From NCBI RefSeq assembly GCF_902150045.1, contig NZ_CABFVU010000003.1:186001-250000 (forward strand): DNA of 64,000 nucleotides, given 5' to 3'. A program made the position numbers and the translations under genes. Position 1 is the first letter of the stretch; the number at the start of each line of letters is the position of its first letter. The DNA is from Chitinophaga polysaccharea (GTDB lineage: Bacteria; Bacteroidota; Bacteroidia; Chitinophagales; Chitinophagaceae). The notes under the pieces were generated by a model, which saw only the letters and a program-made list of their open reading frames with translations, was not told the origin of the DNA and made no database searches. Shown here one piece after another: positions 8,161 to 17,644 of the stretch.

Positions 8161-10716
8161 TTAGAAACGGGCGTATAACCTTACAAATGGCTGAATGCCT
8201 GCACTGCCGTTCTGAATACCTACTACAGACGGGTTGCGCAACCCTGCAATGGCTTTGTCGGTATAGTCGCCCAGTACATTGAACGCATTATTTACACCGG
8301 CCGTTACCTGTACGGCTTTGCTGATGCGGTACCCTACGGAGAAGTCGGTAACCCAGATGGGCTTCAGCTCCTGGAAGTAGTAGTCGGGCCGCGGGAAATT
8401 AGCATTGAGCGCAGAGGCAGTAGTAACAGCACCAAAATAAATGGCACGTGCCAGGAAGATGAACCGGGGCGTGCTCAGTATAGCCTGCAACGTTATTTTC
8501 TGTTGTGGTATATTGGTTGTTACCCTTGCTTTTTCCGATTCGCTGAAGATGACGTATTTGTATTGTTCCAGTCCTTTGGGAGTATTTACAGATGTTACCT
8601 CATTCTTTACAAAGTTGCCGCCAGCCAGCAGCTGCAGGCTGTTGCGTTGCAGGGGGATTTTATAGCTGCCGGTAAATTCAATTCCCTGTGTGCGGGTGCT
8701 GAATGCATTGTAAAAGAACTTTGCCTGGGTGGTGCCGGTTTGCAGCAGCAATGCCCTTACATCTGCCGGCAGGTTTTGATCGGTAGCAGAGAAGTTACCG
8801 GTATTGCCTACACGATTTTTAATATCTATAAGATAGGCATCAACGCTTAGTTCCACGTTTCGTGCCGGTTGGGAAGTAATGCCGGCGGTGTAGCCGGTAC
8901 TTTTCTCCGGCGTAAGGGAGGGAATGCCAAGCGCCCTGGTAGCGGCGTTCTTATTGGAAGCGGTTACCTGGTCAACGGCGCGGCCCTGCTGGAAGCTGGT
9001 GGAGGTTTCCGTGTAATAGAACTGTGCCAGGTCGGGGGCGCGGAAGCCGGTATTGGCGGAACCCCGGATACCGAGCCATGGGGCGAAGCTGTAGCGAGTA
9101 GCTATTTTACCGGTAGTAACGTTGCCAAAGTCGGAGAAGTTTTCCGCGCGGATAGCGGCCGACAGCAGCCATTTTTCGGTAACATTAAGCTCCACGTCGG
9201 CATAGCCGGCTACAATAGCGCGACTTACATTCACTTCATTTGAAGGGCGGAACCCGGCATGGATCTGTGATCCGGGAGAAAGCCCGTTCAACGCCAGCAG
9301 GCCGCCATCGGCCAGGTAAGGCACGCCGTTCACTGAAGTATCTACTGTATAAACAGGGCGGAGATCTGCTTTGCTGTAGGAGGCTTCTTCACCGGCAATG
9401 ATCTGGTAGGTTTCTGTGCGGTACTGCGCACCAAACGCGATGTTAAGGCCATGCAGCAGGGTGGGGAAGTAACGGCTGATATCAAGGCTGGCGGTATTCT
9501 GGGAAGCGTTGTATTTGCCGGCATCGAAAGTAGTAGGGCTTTTGAGGCCCAGGCTGGCATTGAGTGAATTGCTGATCACGTTGCCAAAATCATTTTTGCC
9601 ATATACATTGGAAATATCGAGCTTCCATTCACCGGCCCGGGCTTTGAGGCCAATGGCAATGGATTTGTCGGTGATGCTGTTGTCCATGTTTGGCAGGAAG
9701 CCATCGGGATAAAGACCGGTATTGTTGCGCTCCGTCCATCCCGGCAGGCGGTATACCGCGGTGAACTGGGAGTTGCGGTGACTGATACCGCCGAATGCAT
9801 ATACCTCAGCATCGTCACTAACGGGAATGGCTGTATTAAAAAACAGCAATGCGTCTTTAGCTTTGTTGGAACCTCCGCCGCGCTGGTCAAAGAAATGGCG
9901 GTCGATGCCCCTGCTGGCGAGGATGGCATCGTCTATTTCTTTGGTATAGATGTTATCATAACCGCGGGTGTTGGCGCCGCCTCCATAGATGGGGCCGTTG
10001 TACAGCCCTGCATCATCGCGGCCGGGCGGGAGTGAAATGGCTTGTGTGGCAAATTCGGCGGTGGCATTGAGGTAGCCGCCCTGGTCGCCTATTTTGATAC
10101 CGTAGTTAATATTGGTGCGGGTACTGGCGCCATCGCCGCGGCGCCGGACGCTGCCGGTAGTGGATACGATCACATCATCCGTTTGTTTTTTCAGTACGAT
10201 GTTGATCACCCCTGCGATGGCATCGGAGCCGTATTGGGCGGCGGCGCCGTCGCGCAGTATTTCGATGCGCTCTATAGCGCCGGCGGGAATGGAGTTGAGA
10301 TCATACCCGGTGGCGCCGTTGCCAAGGCCGCCCCAGTTCACGTTGGAGCTTTTATGGCGGCGTTTACCATTTACCAGTACCAGCAACTGGTCTACGCCAA
10401 GTCCTTTCAGCTGTGCCAGGCTCAGGGCAGATCCTGCATCGCCGGCATTGGAGCCGTTTACCGAATGGAAGGAGGGAGATACATATTGTAATAGTTGTGT
10501 GATGCTGGTTTGCGGCGCTGCTTCCTGCAGTGATTTAATATCGATGATATCTACAGGTACCGGCGAGTTCAGTTTGGTACGGTTAGCGCTGCGGCTGCCT
10601 ACGATCTGTACTTCTCCCAGCTGGCTGGTAGTATCCGTAAGGTGTTTATCCTGTGCTGCTAGTGTTGCTGAGAGCAGCATCAGGGGAGAGAGGACCGGCA
10701 GTATAATTTTTTTCAT
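8161..10716 (-). CDS. TonB-dependent receptor, large
   Basis: This encodes an 851-residue outer-membrane receptor. It has a signal peptide ending near TLAAQD and no carboxypeptidase-like domain. The plug (about residues 30-180) shows LGEVQIVGSRSANRT, VNGKRRHKS, IERIEILRDGAAAQYGSDAIAG and VINIVLKK. The barrel ends in VRLYARF with a C-terminal Phe. The plug with the RRHKS and GSDAIAG motifs is typical of a receptor group often linked to siderophore, haem or vitamin uptake. It is flanked by a di-haem peroxidase gene (21 bp upstream) and the DUF4397 lipoprotein gene (18 bp downstream). The operon context points to an iron- or redox-related cargo, but this is inference. Confidence 0.9.
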   Translation of the reverse strand: MKKIILPVLSPLMLLSATLAAQDKHLTDTTSQLGEVQIVGSRSANRTKLNSPVPVDIIDIKSLQEAAPQTSITQLLQYVSPSFHSVNGSNAGDAGSALSLAQLKGLGVDQLLVLVNGKRRHKSSNVNWGGLGNGATGYDLNSIPAGAIERIEILRDGAAAQYGSDAIAGVINIVLKKQTDDVIVSTTGSVRRRGDGASTRTNINYGIKIGDQGGYLNATAEFATQAISLPPGRDDAGLYNGPIYGGGANTRGYDNIYTKEIDDAILASRGIDRHFFDQRGGGSNKAKDALLFFNTAIPVSDDAEVYAFGGISHRNSQFTAVYRLPGWTERNNTGLYPDGFLPNMDNSITDKSIAIGLKARAGEWKLDISNVYGKNDFGNVISNSLNASLGLKSPTTFDAGKYNASQNTASLDISRYFPTLLHGLNIAFGAQYRTETYQIIAGEEASYSKADLRPVYTVDTSVNGVPYLADGGLLALNGLSPGSQIHAGFRPSNEVNVSRAIVAGYADVELNVTEKWLLSAAIRAENFSDFGNVTTGKIATRYSFAPWLGIRGSANTGFRAPDLAQFYYTETSTSFQQGRAVDQVTASNKNAATRALGIPSLTPEKSTGYTAGITSQPARNVELSVDAYLIDIKNRVGNTGNFSATDQNLPADVRALLLQTGTTQAKFFYNAFSTRTQGIEFTGSYKIPLQRNSLQLLAGGNFVKNEVTSVNTPKGLEQYKYVIFSESEKARVTTNIPQQKITLQAILSTPRFIFLARAIYFGAVTTASALNANFPRPDYYFQELKPIWVTDFSVGYRISKAVQVTAGVNNAFNVLGDYTDKAIAGLRNPSVVGIQNGSAGIQPFVRLYARF

Positions 10717-10737
10717 GCCCAGGTTGATTTTTTATGG

Positions 10738-11691
10738 TTAATGATCTTTCAGTTTGAAGCGGTCGTCGGTAAGCGCTACCAGGAATGCTTCCAGGTCTTC
10801 CATTTCTTCTTTGCTGAGATGGAGCGGTTTGCTGAGCGACAGGTCACGGTTGATGCCATCGTGTACAATGCTGTTGGGGTCATTGTAATAGGCAATTACT
10901 TCCTTTAGTGTTTTGAACATACCGTTATGCATATACGGAGCAGTAACGGCTACATTGCGCAAGCCGGGCACTTTGAAGAAACCGCGGTGGGAGCTGTCTT
11001 TCGTGGCTTCAAAGCGGCCTGCGTCCGTTAGGGTGGTCCCGTTATAAAGACCGATGTTTTTGAAGCGGTCGGCCGTAAAATCTTCTCCCGAATGACAATT
11101 ATTGCAATTGGCTTTACCGATAAAAAGAAGGCGGCCGCGTATAGCCGATGGCGTTAGTGCATTATCATCACCGGCAATGTACCGGTCGTACGGGCTGTTG
11201 GCGGTTTCCAGGGTACGCTCAAAGGCGGCGATAGCCTGCAGCAGGTTTTTGCTGTTTGGCGGACTGTTAAACAGTTGCCGGAAGTAGCTTTTATAGCTTT
11301 CATCATCGTTAAGGCGCTGCACGGCTTCTTCAATAGGCAGCCCCATTTCGTCGGGATTGATAATAGGCTGCAGCGCCTGGTCTTCCAGGGAAGCGGCGCG
11401 TCCGTCCCAAAAGAAATTAGGTCGCCCGGAAAGATTGGTAATGCCAGGCGTATTCCTTTTGGTGGGCGTATGATGAATACCATTGCTGAAGGCGAGGGTA
11501 TCTGCAAATCCAAATTGCGGGATATGACAGGATGCGCAGCTGATGCTGCGGTCTTTCGATAACAGGGGATCAAAGAACAGTTTTTCTCCCAGCTGTGCTT
11601 TGGTGGGCGGATCGCTGGTTTTGAACCCGGCTGTAATAGTGTATGCACATAGTATTCCCAGTAAAATGAATATCATTTTTCTCAGCTTCAT
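10738..11691 (-). CDS. Di-haem cytochrome c peroxidase (MauG/CCP family)
   Basis: This encodes a 317-residue periplasmic protein with an N-terminal hydrophobic signal. Two haem c motifs are present, CASCH (C52, C55, H56) and CNNCH (C196, C199, H200), spaced as in bacterial di-haem peroxidases. Other family signatures are KLFFDPLLSKDRSISC near the first haem and NVAVTAPYMHNG near the C-terminus. These enzymes reduce hydrogen peroxide with electrons from cytochromes, or in MauG-like members oxidise protein side chains. I chose the ATG at 11691 because the signal peptide begins there. It lies directly upstream of the TonB receptor gene in the same direction. Confidence 0.92.
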   Translation of the reverse strand: MKLRKMIFILLGILCAYTITAGFKTSDPPTKAQLGEKLFFDPLLSKDRSISCASCHIPQFGFADTLAFSNGIHHTPTKRNTPGITNLSGRPNFFWDGRAASLEDQALQPIINPDEMGLPIEEAVQRLNDDESYKSYFRQLFNSPPNSKNLLQAIAAFERTLETANSPYDRYIAGDDNALTPSAIRGRLLFIGKANCNNCHSGEDFTADRFKNIGLYNGTTLTDAGRFEATKDSSHRGFFKVPGLRNVAVTAPYMHNGMFKTLKEVIAYYNDPNSIVHDGINRDLSLSKPLHLSKEEMEDLEAFLVALTDDRFKLKDH

Positions 11692-11817
11692 GGTGGTAAA
11701 AGTTATAAATGGCATGTAATGCCCGGTAGCAACATGGAGGTTGCAGAAAAATTAATTGGTTGATTAAAAAAGGGTGCTGTTAAGAGGCTGTAACAGAGTT
11801 GGTGGATCGGCATTCCC

Positions 11818-11847
11818 GGGAGCATGGGCGGGAGTGCCCGTGCTCCC
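11818..11847. terminator. Stable GC-rich hairpin
   Basis: A 12-bp stem (11818-11829 with 11836-11847, one T-G pair) lies just beyond the stop of the YceI gene. There is no T run on the reverse-strand 3' side, so it may slow decay or only weakly terminate. Confidence 0.45.
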
Positions 11848-11885
11848 CAGGAATTATATAATGGGGTAGTAAAAACAAGAACGAA

Positions 11886-12530
11886 TTATTTGGCAGCGGC
11901 TACGAGTGTAACATCCAGGTCGAAGTCGTCGTAGATGGCTTTATCGCCGATGCCTTCAAAGAAGCTTTTGGAACCGTATTTAATATTGTATTTGGTACGG
12001 TCTACTTTAATAGCTGCTTTGGCCGTGAGCTTGCTGCCGGCAACAGTTACGGTAGCCGGGAAGGTAACGGGGTTGGTGATGCCTTTAATGGTTAAGTTAC
12101 CGGTTACTTCGTAGTTGCCACCGCCTTTGGAGGTTACGTTGGTAGTTACAAAAGTAGCGGAGGGGAATTTTTCCACTGCGAAGAAATCTTCGCTTCTCAG
12201 GTGCCCAAGTAATTTAGCGTTGCCGCCAGCATCTTTGATATCGGTTACCGCGATGCTGCGGGTATCGAGTGAAAAGCTGCCGCCTTTCAGCACGTTGCTT
12301 TCTACTTCCAGTTTGCCATCGGCAATATTGATAGTGCCTTCGTGCTGGCCGGTCACTTTTTTACCTGTCCAGTTTAATTTACTTTCTTTACTGTCTACCT
12401 GGAAAACAGTTGCTTTCCTGGCTGCTGCAGCTTTGGTTGGTTTTTCTCCTTTGTTGACAGTAGCAGGTGAGGTGAAAGACATGAGGAAGATGGATCCTCC
12501 AATAAAAAGCAGTGATGCTAATCGTTGCAT
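11886..12530 (-). CDS. YceI family periplasmic protein
   Basis: This encodes a 214-residue secreted protein with an N-terminal signal peptide. The mature part contains the YceI lipocalin-like barrel motifs: FQVDSKESKLNWTGKKVTGQHEGTI-like opening, HLRSEDFFAVEKFPSATFV in the middle, GNLTIKGITNPVTFPA, and a closing DDFDLDVTLVA. YceI proteins bind polyisoprenoid or amphipathic lipids and are often induced by acid or base stress. It lies between the TlpA-like gene and the peroxidase gene, all on the reverse strand with gaps of 80-200 bp, so partial co-regulation is plausible. Confidence 0.9.
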   Translation of the reverse strand: MQRLASLLFIGGSIFLMSFTSPATVNKGEKPTKAAAARKATVFQVDSKESKLNWTGKKVTGQHEGTINIADGKLEVESNVLKGGSFSLDTRSIAVTDIKDAGGNAKLLGHLRSEDFFAVEKFPSATFVTTNVTSKGGGNYEVTGNLTIKGITNPVTFPATVTVAGSKLTAKAAIKVDRTKYNIKYGSKSFFEGIGDKAIYDDFDLDVTLVAAAK

Positions 12531-12610
12531 ATGTTGTGTGTTTAAATTTGGTGCAATTTAATATTGACGGTCGGATTAGCGTTTACGAGATCCGGAAATA
12601 AATGTTAAAG

Positions 12611-13870
12611 TTAGTTTTCTGCAATTAAAGCGTCCAGGTCCTGGTTCCATTTGGCTACATAGTCTTTGTAGTACTGGCCGGTTACTTCACCGGTATAGCC
12701 GGTATGTATCTGCCGTACTTCGCCTTTACGGTCAATGATGATCGTAGTAGGGAAGGCCATCATGCGGTTGAGCGCGGGTAGCTTTTCAGATGCCACTTTC
12801 TTATCGGCAATGCCGCCAAAGAGAATATCATACTGGATATTGTATTTTTCTTTCAGTTTACCCAGGGTATATTTTGCATATTCCAGGTCATCTTTCTGTT
12901 CAAAACCGATGGCGATGGCTTCTACACCGCGGTCTTTGTTTTTATTGAACCAGGGGGAGAGGAAGGAGGTTTGATCTGTGCAGTTAGGGCACCAGGTACC
13001 GATGATTTCCACGATCACTACTTTGCCTTTGTATTTGTCGTCGCTCAGTGAAACGTTGTGCCCATTGAGATCTGGCAGGGTGAAGTCCAGTTTTTTATAA
13101 CCTTCTTTCAGGAAAGTGAGCTTATACGGATCCGGTAATTCTGCAGCCGCATTTTTTTCGCCGTCAAATTTGATGTTATTGTAGATGCCCAGGCTGATTT
13201 CCCCGGTGAGGGATTTATCATCATTTATTTTTCCTTTGATGTAGATGGGGCTGGGGCCTGTAAAGCCGGACAGCTCAAATTCATCGCCGTGAACGGTTCC
13301 TTCCAGTTCGCGGCTGTCGCCTACTACAGACATGACCACACCGGTGAGTTTATTACCGTTTTGTTTGAGCAGCCCGATGCGGTTGGGAGTTGGTTCTTTA
13401 CTGTAGATCTTCAGGTCCCATTTGCCGCTGATATCGTATGCAGGCGCGGCTTCCGTGCCTGGTTCCGCGAAGCGGTAGGTTTGTCCGTGTTCCGCTGTGA
13501 AAGGCAGTGCGTTGCCGCGGAAGTTGGGCACCAGGCTACGGTATTCGCCGGTGATTTTACCATCGGATTCAATTTTTGCTACCAGGGCAGCATCGTAGGT
13601 GTTCATCTTTATAAATAAAGAGTCGTTGCCTATGCGTTGTACATGGAAGTCGTCGCGGCGGGAACCATTTATGAGCGTAAAAACTGCGTGCTCAGGGTCT
13701 TTGCCTTTCAGTTCAAAATTGAAGGGCACCTGTGATTCGCTGAGGGTGAATACACCTCTCCAGATACCTTGTTTTACAAATGGCTTTTTGGGTGCGGTGA
13801 AGGAGTTGGCGCCGTTAAATAATCCTGTCACCATCAGGCCGGTAAGAAATAAGTGCTTATGCGTTTTCAT
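12611..13870 (-). CDS. TlpA-like thiol-disulfide reductase with beta-rich N-terminus
   Basis: This encodes a 419-residue exported protein. After a signal peptide comes a long beta-rich region (about residues 35-245), then a thioredoxin-fold domain (about 258-415) with the redox motif TWCPNC (C294, C297) and the cis-Pro region AFPTTIIIDRKGEV. TlpA/ResA-like proteins act outside the cytoplasmic membrane in disulfide reduction, for example during cytochrome c maturation. A di-haem cytochrome c gene lies two genes downstream, which fits that role. The N-terminal region may resemble DUF4369-type extensions, but I cannot confirm it. Confidence 0.88.
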   Translation of the reverse strand: MKTHKHLFLTGLMVTGLFNGANSFTAPKKPFVKQGIWRGVFTLSESQVPFNFELKGKDPEHAVFTLINGSRRDDFHVQRIGNDSLFIKMNTYDAALVAKIESDGKITGEYRSLVPNFRGNALPFTAEHGQTYRFAEPGTEAAPAYDISGKWDLKIYSKEPTPNRIGLLKQNGNKLTGVVMSVVGDSRELEGTVHGDEFELSGFTGPSPIYIKGKINDDKSLTGEISLGIYNNIKFDGEKNAAAELPDPYKLTFLKEGYKKLDFTLPDLNGHNVSLSDDKYKGKVVIVEIIGTWCPNCTDQTSFLSPWFNKNKDRGVEAIAIGFEQKDDLEYAKYTLGKLKEKYNIQYDILFGGIADKKVASEKLPALNRMMAFPTTIIIDRKGEVRQIHTGYTGEVTGQYYKDYVAKWNQDLDALIAEN

Positions 13871-14096
13871 GGTTGTATATTATTGATTGAATAAAATGCG
13901 AGACGTTGCCGGTCCTGGTGGGGCGGACGAGGTAATGCTACAAAATAAAACTGGTGGTGGGAACTGATGGAGTGGTGGCTTTTATCAGTGGTGGTGAGGC
14001 AAAGATAAAGTGGTGTTTTATTATTTCCAAATAAAAGTCTATAAATTTTGTAGACTATGCGAAGGGGAGCGCCTTCGCTCCCTCCGCAAAAAGCGG

Positions 14097-14104
14097 TAGA
14101 TTTG
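14097..14104 (+). promoter_or_regulatory. Candidate -7 box for radical SAM gene
   Basis: TAGATTTG matches TAnnTTTG. It lies 19 bp before a TTG start at 14123, and downstream of the ATG at 14057, which argues for the shorter protein. Just upstream, 14064-14081 forms a 7-bp hairpin (GGGAGCG / CGCTCCC). Confidence 0.35.
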
Positions 14105-14122
14105 CGTTTTAAACAACGCGAC

Positions 14123-16324
14123 TTGAGTAATTCAGTTTTTTTAATAACACCGCCGTTTACCCAGCTGAACACGCCATACCCGGCCACAGCTTACCTGAAA
14201 GGATTTCTGAATACAAAGAACATTACTTCCTTCCAGTCGGACCTGGGTATTGAGGTAACGCTCCGTTTATTTTCAAAAACCGGGTTGGAGCGTTTATTTG
14301 CACATATTGCTGCAGCCCCGCCGGTAGCGGCTTCAGAGAATATAACACGGATGCTGGTGTTGCAGGACGACTATATACAGACCATAGACGCGGTTATTTT
14401 ATTTTTGCAGGGAAAGAATCCCACACTGGCGCACCTGATCTGCAAACGGGATTACCTGCCGGAAGCATCGCGGTTTGCGCAACTGGATGATCTGAACTGG
14501 GCCTTCGGGGCCATGGGCACGCAGGATAAGGCCAAACACCTGGCTACCATGTACCTGGAAGACTTGTCGGACCTCATTATGGAGTGTGTGGACCCGCATT
14601 TTGGTTTCAGCAGGTACGCCGAGCGCCTGAGCCGTTCCGCTAACAGCTTCGATGAGCTTTATGCCGCATTACAGGCGGATCATACATATATAGACACTAT
14701 CCTTACCGACTTGCTGGCATTGCATATGCAGCAGGTACAACCGGCGATGGTGGCCATTTCTGTGCCTTTTCCCGGCAACCTGTACGCGGCATTGCGCTGC
14801 GGACAGTGGATCAAACAGCATTATCCTGCCGTGAAAGTGGCGATGGGCGGCGGGTTTCCCAATACGGAACTGCGCTCACTGGCGGATGCCCGGGTATTTG
14901 AGTTCGTGGATTTTATTACGCTGGATGATGGGGAAGCGCCCTTGGAAAACCTGCTTTTATTCCTGGAAGGAAAGAAAACCGCGGAAGAACTGAAACGTAC
15001 TTTCCTGCTGACAGGAGAAAAAGTAACCTATGTGAACAGCTCCGCCACGCATGATTATAAACAGGCCCAGCTGGGCACGCCGGATTATAGCGACCTGCTG
15101 CTGGATAAATACATTTCCGCCATAGAAGTAGTAAACCCCATGCACAGCCTGTGGAGCGACGGGCGCTGGAACAAGCTTACCATGGCGCATGGCTGCTATT
15201 GGGGCAAATGTACTTTCTGCGATATTTCTCTTGATTATATAAAGATATATGAGCCCATTACGGCATCGTTGCTGTGCGACCGTATGGAAACCATCATTGC
15301 GCAAACGGGGCAAAACGGCTTCCACTTTGTGGATGAAGCCGCGCCTCCCGCATTGATGCGGGCACTGGCGCTGGAAATCATCCGGCGTAAGCTCACGGTT
15401 AGCTGGTGGACGAACATCCGTTTTGAGAAAAGCTTTACCCGGGATCTGTGCCTGTTGCTGAAGGCATCAGGATGTATCGCGGTTTCCGGCGGACTGGAAG
15501 TAGCATCCGACCGGTTGCTGGGGCTGATCCAGAAAGGCATTACCGTTGCCCAGGTAGCGAGGGTGAACCGGCATTTCACCGAGGCCGGTATTATGGTGCA
15601 CGCATACCTGATGTATGGATTTCCCACACAAACCGCACAGGAAACCATTGACGCGCTGGAAATGGTGCGCCAGATGTTCCAGGCAGGGATATTGCAATCG
15701 GCTTTCTGGCACCAGTTTACCATGACGGCCCACAGCCCGGTAGGACTGAATCCTGCCAGGTTCAATGTACAAAAGGAAACAGAGGAAACAGGCGCCTTCG
15801 CCAATAATGATATTATGCATATTGATCCCACAGGCACGGACCATGAAGCTTTCAGCTATGGGTTGAAGAAATCGCTGCTGAACTTTATGCACGGCGCCTG
15901 CCTGGACTTCCCGTTATCAAAATGGTTCGACTTTAAAGTGCCGAAAACCACGGTGCATCCCGACTTTATCACCAATGCACTGATGGAGGAAGAAGCCGGG
16001 ACCGTGAAGCCCACATCCAAAGTGGTATACCTGGGCAAACAGCCGGCCATGGAAATTATTACGAAATCGAAGAAGGGGAGTACCTGGGAAATGTCTTCCT
16101 TAACATTCCAGGGCAAAAAAGAGAAAGTAAATATCAGCGTGCAGCCCTCCCAGGGCCAATGGCTTACGCAGATGCTGCAGCAGCTGTCGGTAGCTAATGC
16201 CAAAACCTATACGTTGCAGGAAGTGAAAGACAGTTACGAGACTGCGGGGTTGGAGGACTTTGAACTGTTCTGGGACAACAAACCGGTAAATACCCTTTAC
16301 AAGCTGGGTTTATTAAAACTTTAA
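14123..16324 (+). CDS. B12-binding domain radical SAM protein
   Basis: This encodes about 733 residues from the TTG at 14123. A longer form from ATG 14057 has a poorly folding start, whereas SVFLITPPFTQLNTPYPA directly after the TTG is the usual opening of a B12-binding Rossmann domain. That domain spans about residues 1-290 (GGGFPNTELRSL, FITLDDGEAPLENLL). The radical SAM core follows, with cluster motif GCYWGKCTFCD around residue 356-364. The spacing is C-x4-C-x2-C, not the usual C-x3-C-x2-C. Later motifs include SGGLEVASDRLL and HAYLMYGFPTQT. Such enzymes methylate unreactive carbons or rearrange skeletons. The substrate is unknown, and no RiPP precursor is evident next to it. Confidence 0.85.
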   Translation: MSNSVFLITPPFTQLNTPYPATAYLKGFLNTKNITSFQSDLGIEVTLRLFSKTGLERLFAHIAAAPPVAASENITRMLVLQDDYIQTIDAVILFLQGKNPTLAHLICKRDYLPEASRFAQLDDLNWAFGAMGTQDKAKHLATMYLEDLSDLIMECVDPHFGFSRYAERLSRSANSFDELYAALQADHTYIDTILTDLLALHMQQVQPAMVAISVPFPGNLYAALRCGQWIKQHYPAVKVAMGGGFPNTELRSLADARVFEFVDFITLDDGEAPLENLLLFLEGKKTAEELKRTFLLTGEKVTYVNSSATHDYKQAQLGTPDYSDLLLDKYISAIEVVNPMHSLWSDGRWNKLTMAHGCYWGKCTFCDISLDYIKIYEPITASLLCDRMETIIAQTGQNGFHFVDEAAPPALMRALALEIIRRKLTVSWWTNIRFEKSFTRDLCLLLKASGCIAVSGGLEVASDRLLGLIQKGITVAQVARVNRHFTEAGIMVHAYLMYGFPTQTAQETIDALEMVRQMFQAGILQSAFWHQFTMTAHSPVGLNPARFNVQKETEETGAFANNDIMHIDPTGTDHEAFSYGLKKSLLNFMHGACLDFPLSKWFDFKVPKTTVHPDFITNALMEEEAGTVKPTSKVVYLGKQPAMEIITKSKKGSTWEMSSLTFQGKKEKVNISVQPSQGQWLTQMLQQLSVANAKTYTLQEVKDSYETAGLEDFELFWDNKPVNTLYKLGLLKL

Positions 16325-16356
16325 GAGGACAGTGCAGGTGGATAGCAGTAAAATAT

Positions 16357-16380
16357 GTTACCGGGGATTTTCCCGGTAAC
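16357..16380 (+). terminator. Hairpin after radical SAM gene
   Basis: A 9-bp stem GTTACCGGG / CCCGGTAAC (16357-16365 with 16372-16380) has a 6-nt loop. The T run that would make a classical terminator is absent. Confidence 0.5.
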
Positions 16381-16428
16381 AGTCATGAGTAAAAAGTCAA
16401 ATATTTGTTTCCACTAAACTGACCTAAC

Positions 16429-16977
16429 ATGAGTGATCAAATGTCCCTTGCTGGCTATGGTTGTAACGACCAGGGCTACCTGAAACCTCTCACTGAACAG
16501 CTGGATTACCGTATGCCTTTTACTTCGGACCAGCTTGTGACCTATGGAATGCCAATTACTGTTGGTGCGTATTTTGGAATGCTGAACAATTTTTACAAAT
16601 TTTTGATTGCGAATCCCGCACTGATTCCCTTATTCCAGGGATCGTATGCAGTGGATTTCAGTAAAGCCTCTCTTTTACGTATCTTAAGCCAGGAAGGCTG
16701 TGAGTACATCCGGTTTCATTTTGCCATTCCTGAGGCCGATGAAAAGCTCAGCCTGGTGGCTGAAGGGCTTACATCGGATCAGGAACAGGTAGGATATGCG
16801 CAATTGCTGCAGAAAGCTACCACCAATAATATGGTACATGACACCGGAGATCCAAAAATTGAGGAAAGAGGCAATGGTACCCCAGGCCCGAGAGGACCGC
16901 TCAAGCAATTGTTTGACCTGCTGAAGGCCCAGGGATCGCCGCTTGCTACGGCCGACCTGGATCTTTTATTTTTATAG
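16429..16977 (+). CDS. Hypothetical protein
   Basis: This encodes 182 residues with no signal peptide, membrane segment or family I recognise. The N-terminal two-thirds has mixed helices and strands. Near the C-terminus there is a Gly/Pro-rich stretch (GNGTPGPRGPLKQLFDLL). It lies 105 bp after the radical SAM gene and 29 bp before a membrane protein gene on the same strand, so it may belong to the following operon. Three Cys residues are scattered. The function is unknown. Confidence 0.6.
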   Translation: MSDQMSLAGYGCNDQGYLKPLTEQLDYRMPFTSDQLVTYGMPITVGAYFGMLNNFYKFLIANPALIPLFQGSYAVDFSKASLLRILSQEGCEYIRFHFAIPEADEKLSLVAEGLTSDQEQVGYAQLLQKATTNNMVHDTGDPKIEERGNGTPGPRGPLKQLFDLLKAQGSPLATADLDLLFL

Positions 16978-17005
16978 CTAAACCTGATTTAAATTTTTTG
17001 TGCCG

Positions 17006-17644
17006 ATGAACGGTTGGGTGTATGCATATTATGCTTTATTGATAGCCTGTTTTATTATCAGTTTGTTTCACCTTGAGCACAGGGAAGTAAAGCTGCTGAC
17101 CGTATTGCTCGGCGTATCCATTATTACAGAGGTGATAGTGGAAATTATCGGTACAAAAGGTTTAGGTTTTTTTATAGTGTATCATTTTTTTGTGGTGCTG
17201 GAATATAGTTTGATTACAATTATTCTCCGATCGGGAATCAGGGACTATCGCTGGCGCTTACTAATGGGTATTTCCATTTTTGTGTTTTGCTTTGTGTCTC
17301 TTTTCTACAGCTTTGTAATGGACGGATGGCGTGCCTTTCCGGGTATTAACATCACCATAGAAAGCTTCCTGGTTATTTGCTGGTGCCTTTTATCCTTTTT
17401 TTCAATAACCCCGGATAGTGAAGCATCTATATTCCGGCACCCTGTTTTTTGGTTAACCCTTGCCTTCTTTATTTACTTCGCGGCTTCCGTGAGTGTAAAC
17501 GCCTTTTATAACCTGCTACTGGAAAATGATACGGCCCGTGCCAGGCATTTTTTCGCGGTGTTGAACTCATTATCCAATTACCTGTTGTATATTATGCTGA
17601 TAAAAGGCGTAGTATGCTTCCGGTCAAACAGGATCTCTTTGTAG
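17006..17644 (+). CDS. Multi-pass membrane protein of unknown function
   Basis: This encodes about 212 residues with six or seven hydrophobic helices and short loops, such as YAYYALLIACFIISLF at the start and FWLTLAFFIYFAASVSV later. There is no enzymatic motif. The 3' end overlaps the start of the histidine kinase gene by 31 nt, so the two are translationally coupled. This makes it a candidate membrane sensor partner of the two-component system. Translation could begin at a GTG at 17000 or the ATG at 17006. I prefer the ATG. Confidence 0.7.
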   Translation: MNGWVYAYYALLIACFIISLFHLEHREVKLLTVLLGVSIITEVIVEIIGTKGLGFFIVYHFFVVLEYSLITIILRSGIRDYRWRLLMGISIFVFCFVSLFYSFVMDGWRAFPGINITIESFLVICWCLLSFFSITPDSEASIFRHPVFWLTLAFFIYFAASVSVNAFYNLLLENDTARARHFFAVLNSLSNYLLYIMLIKGVVCFRSNRISL

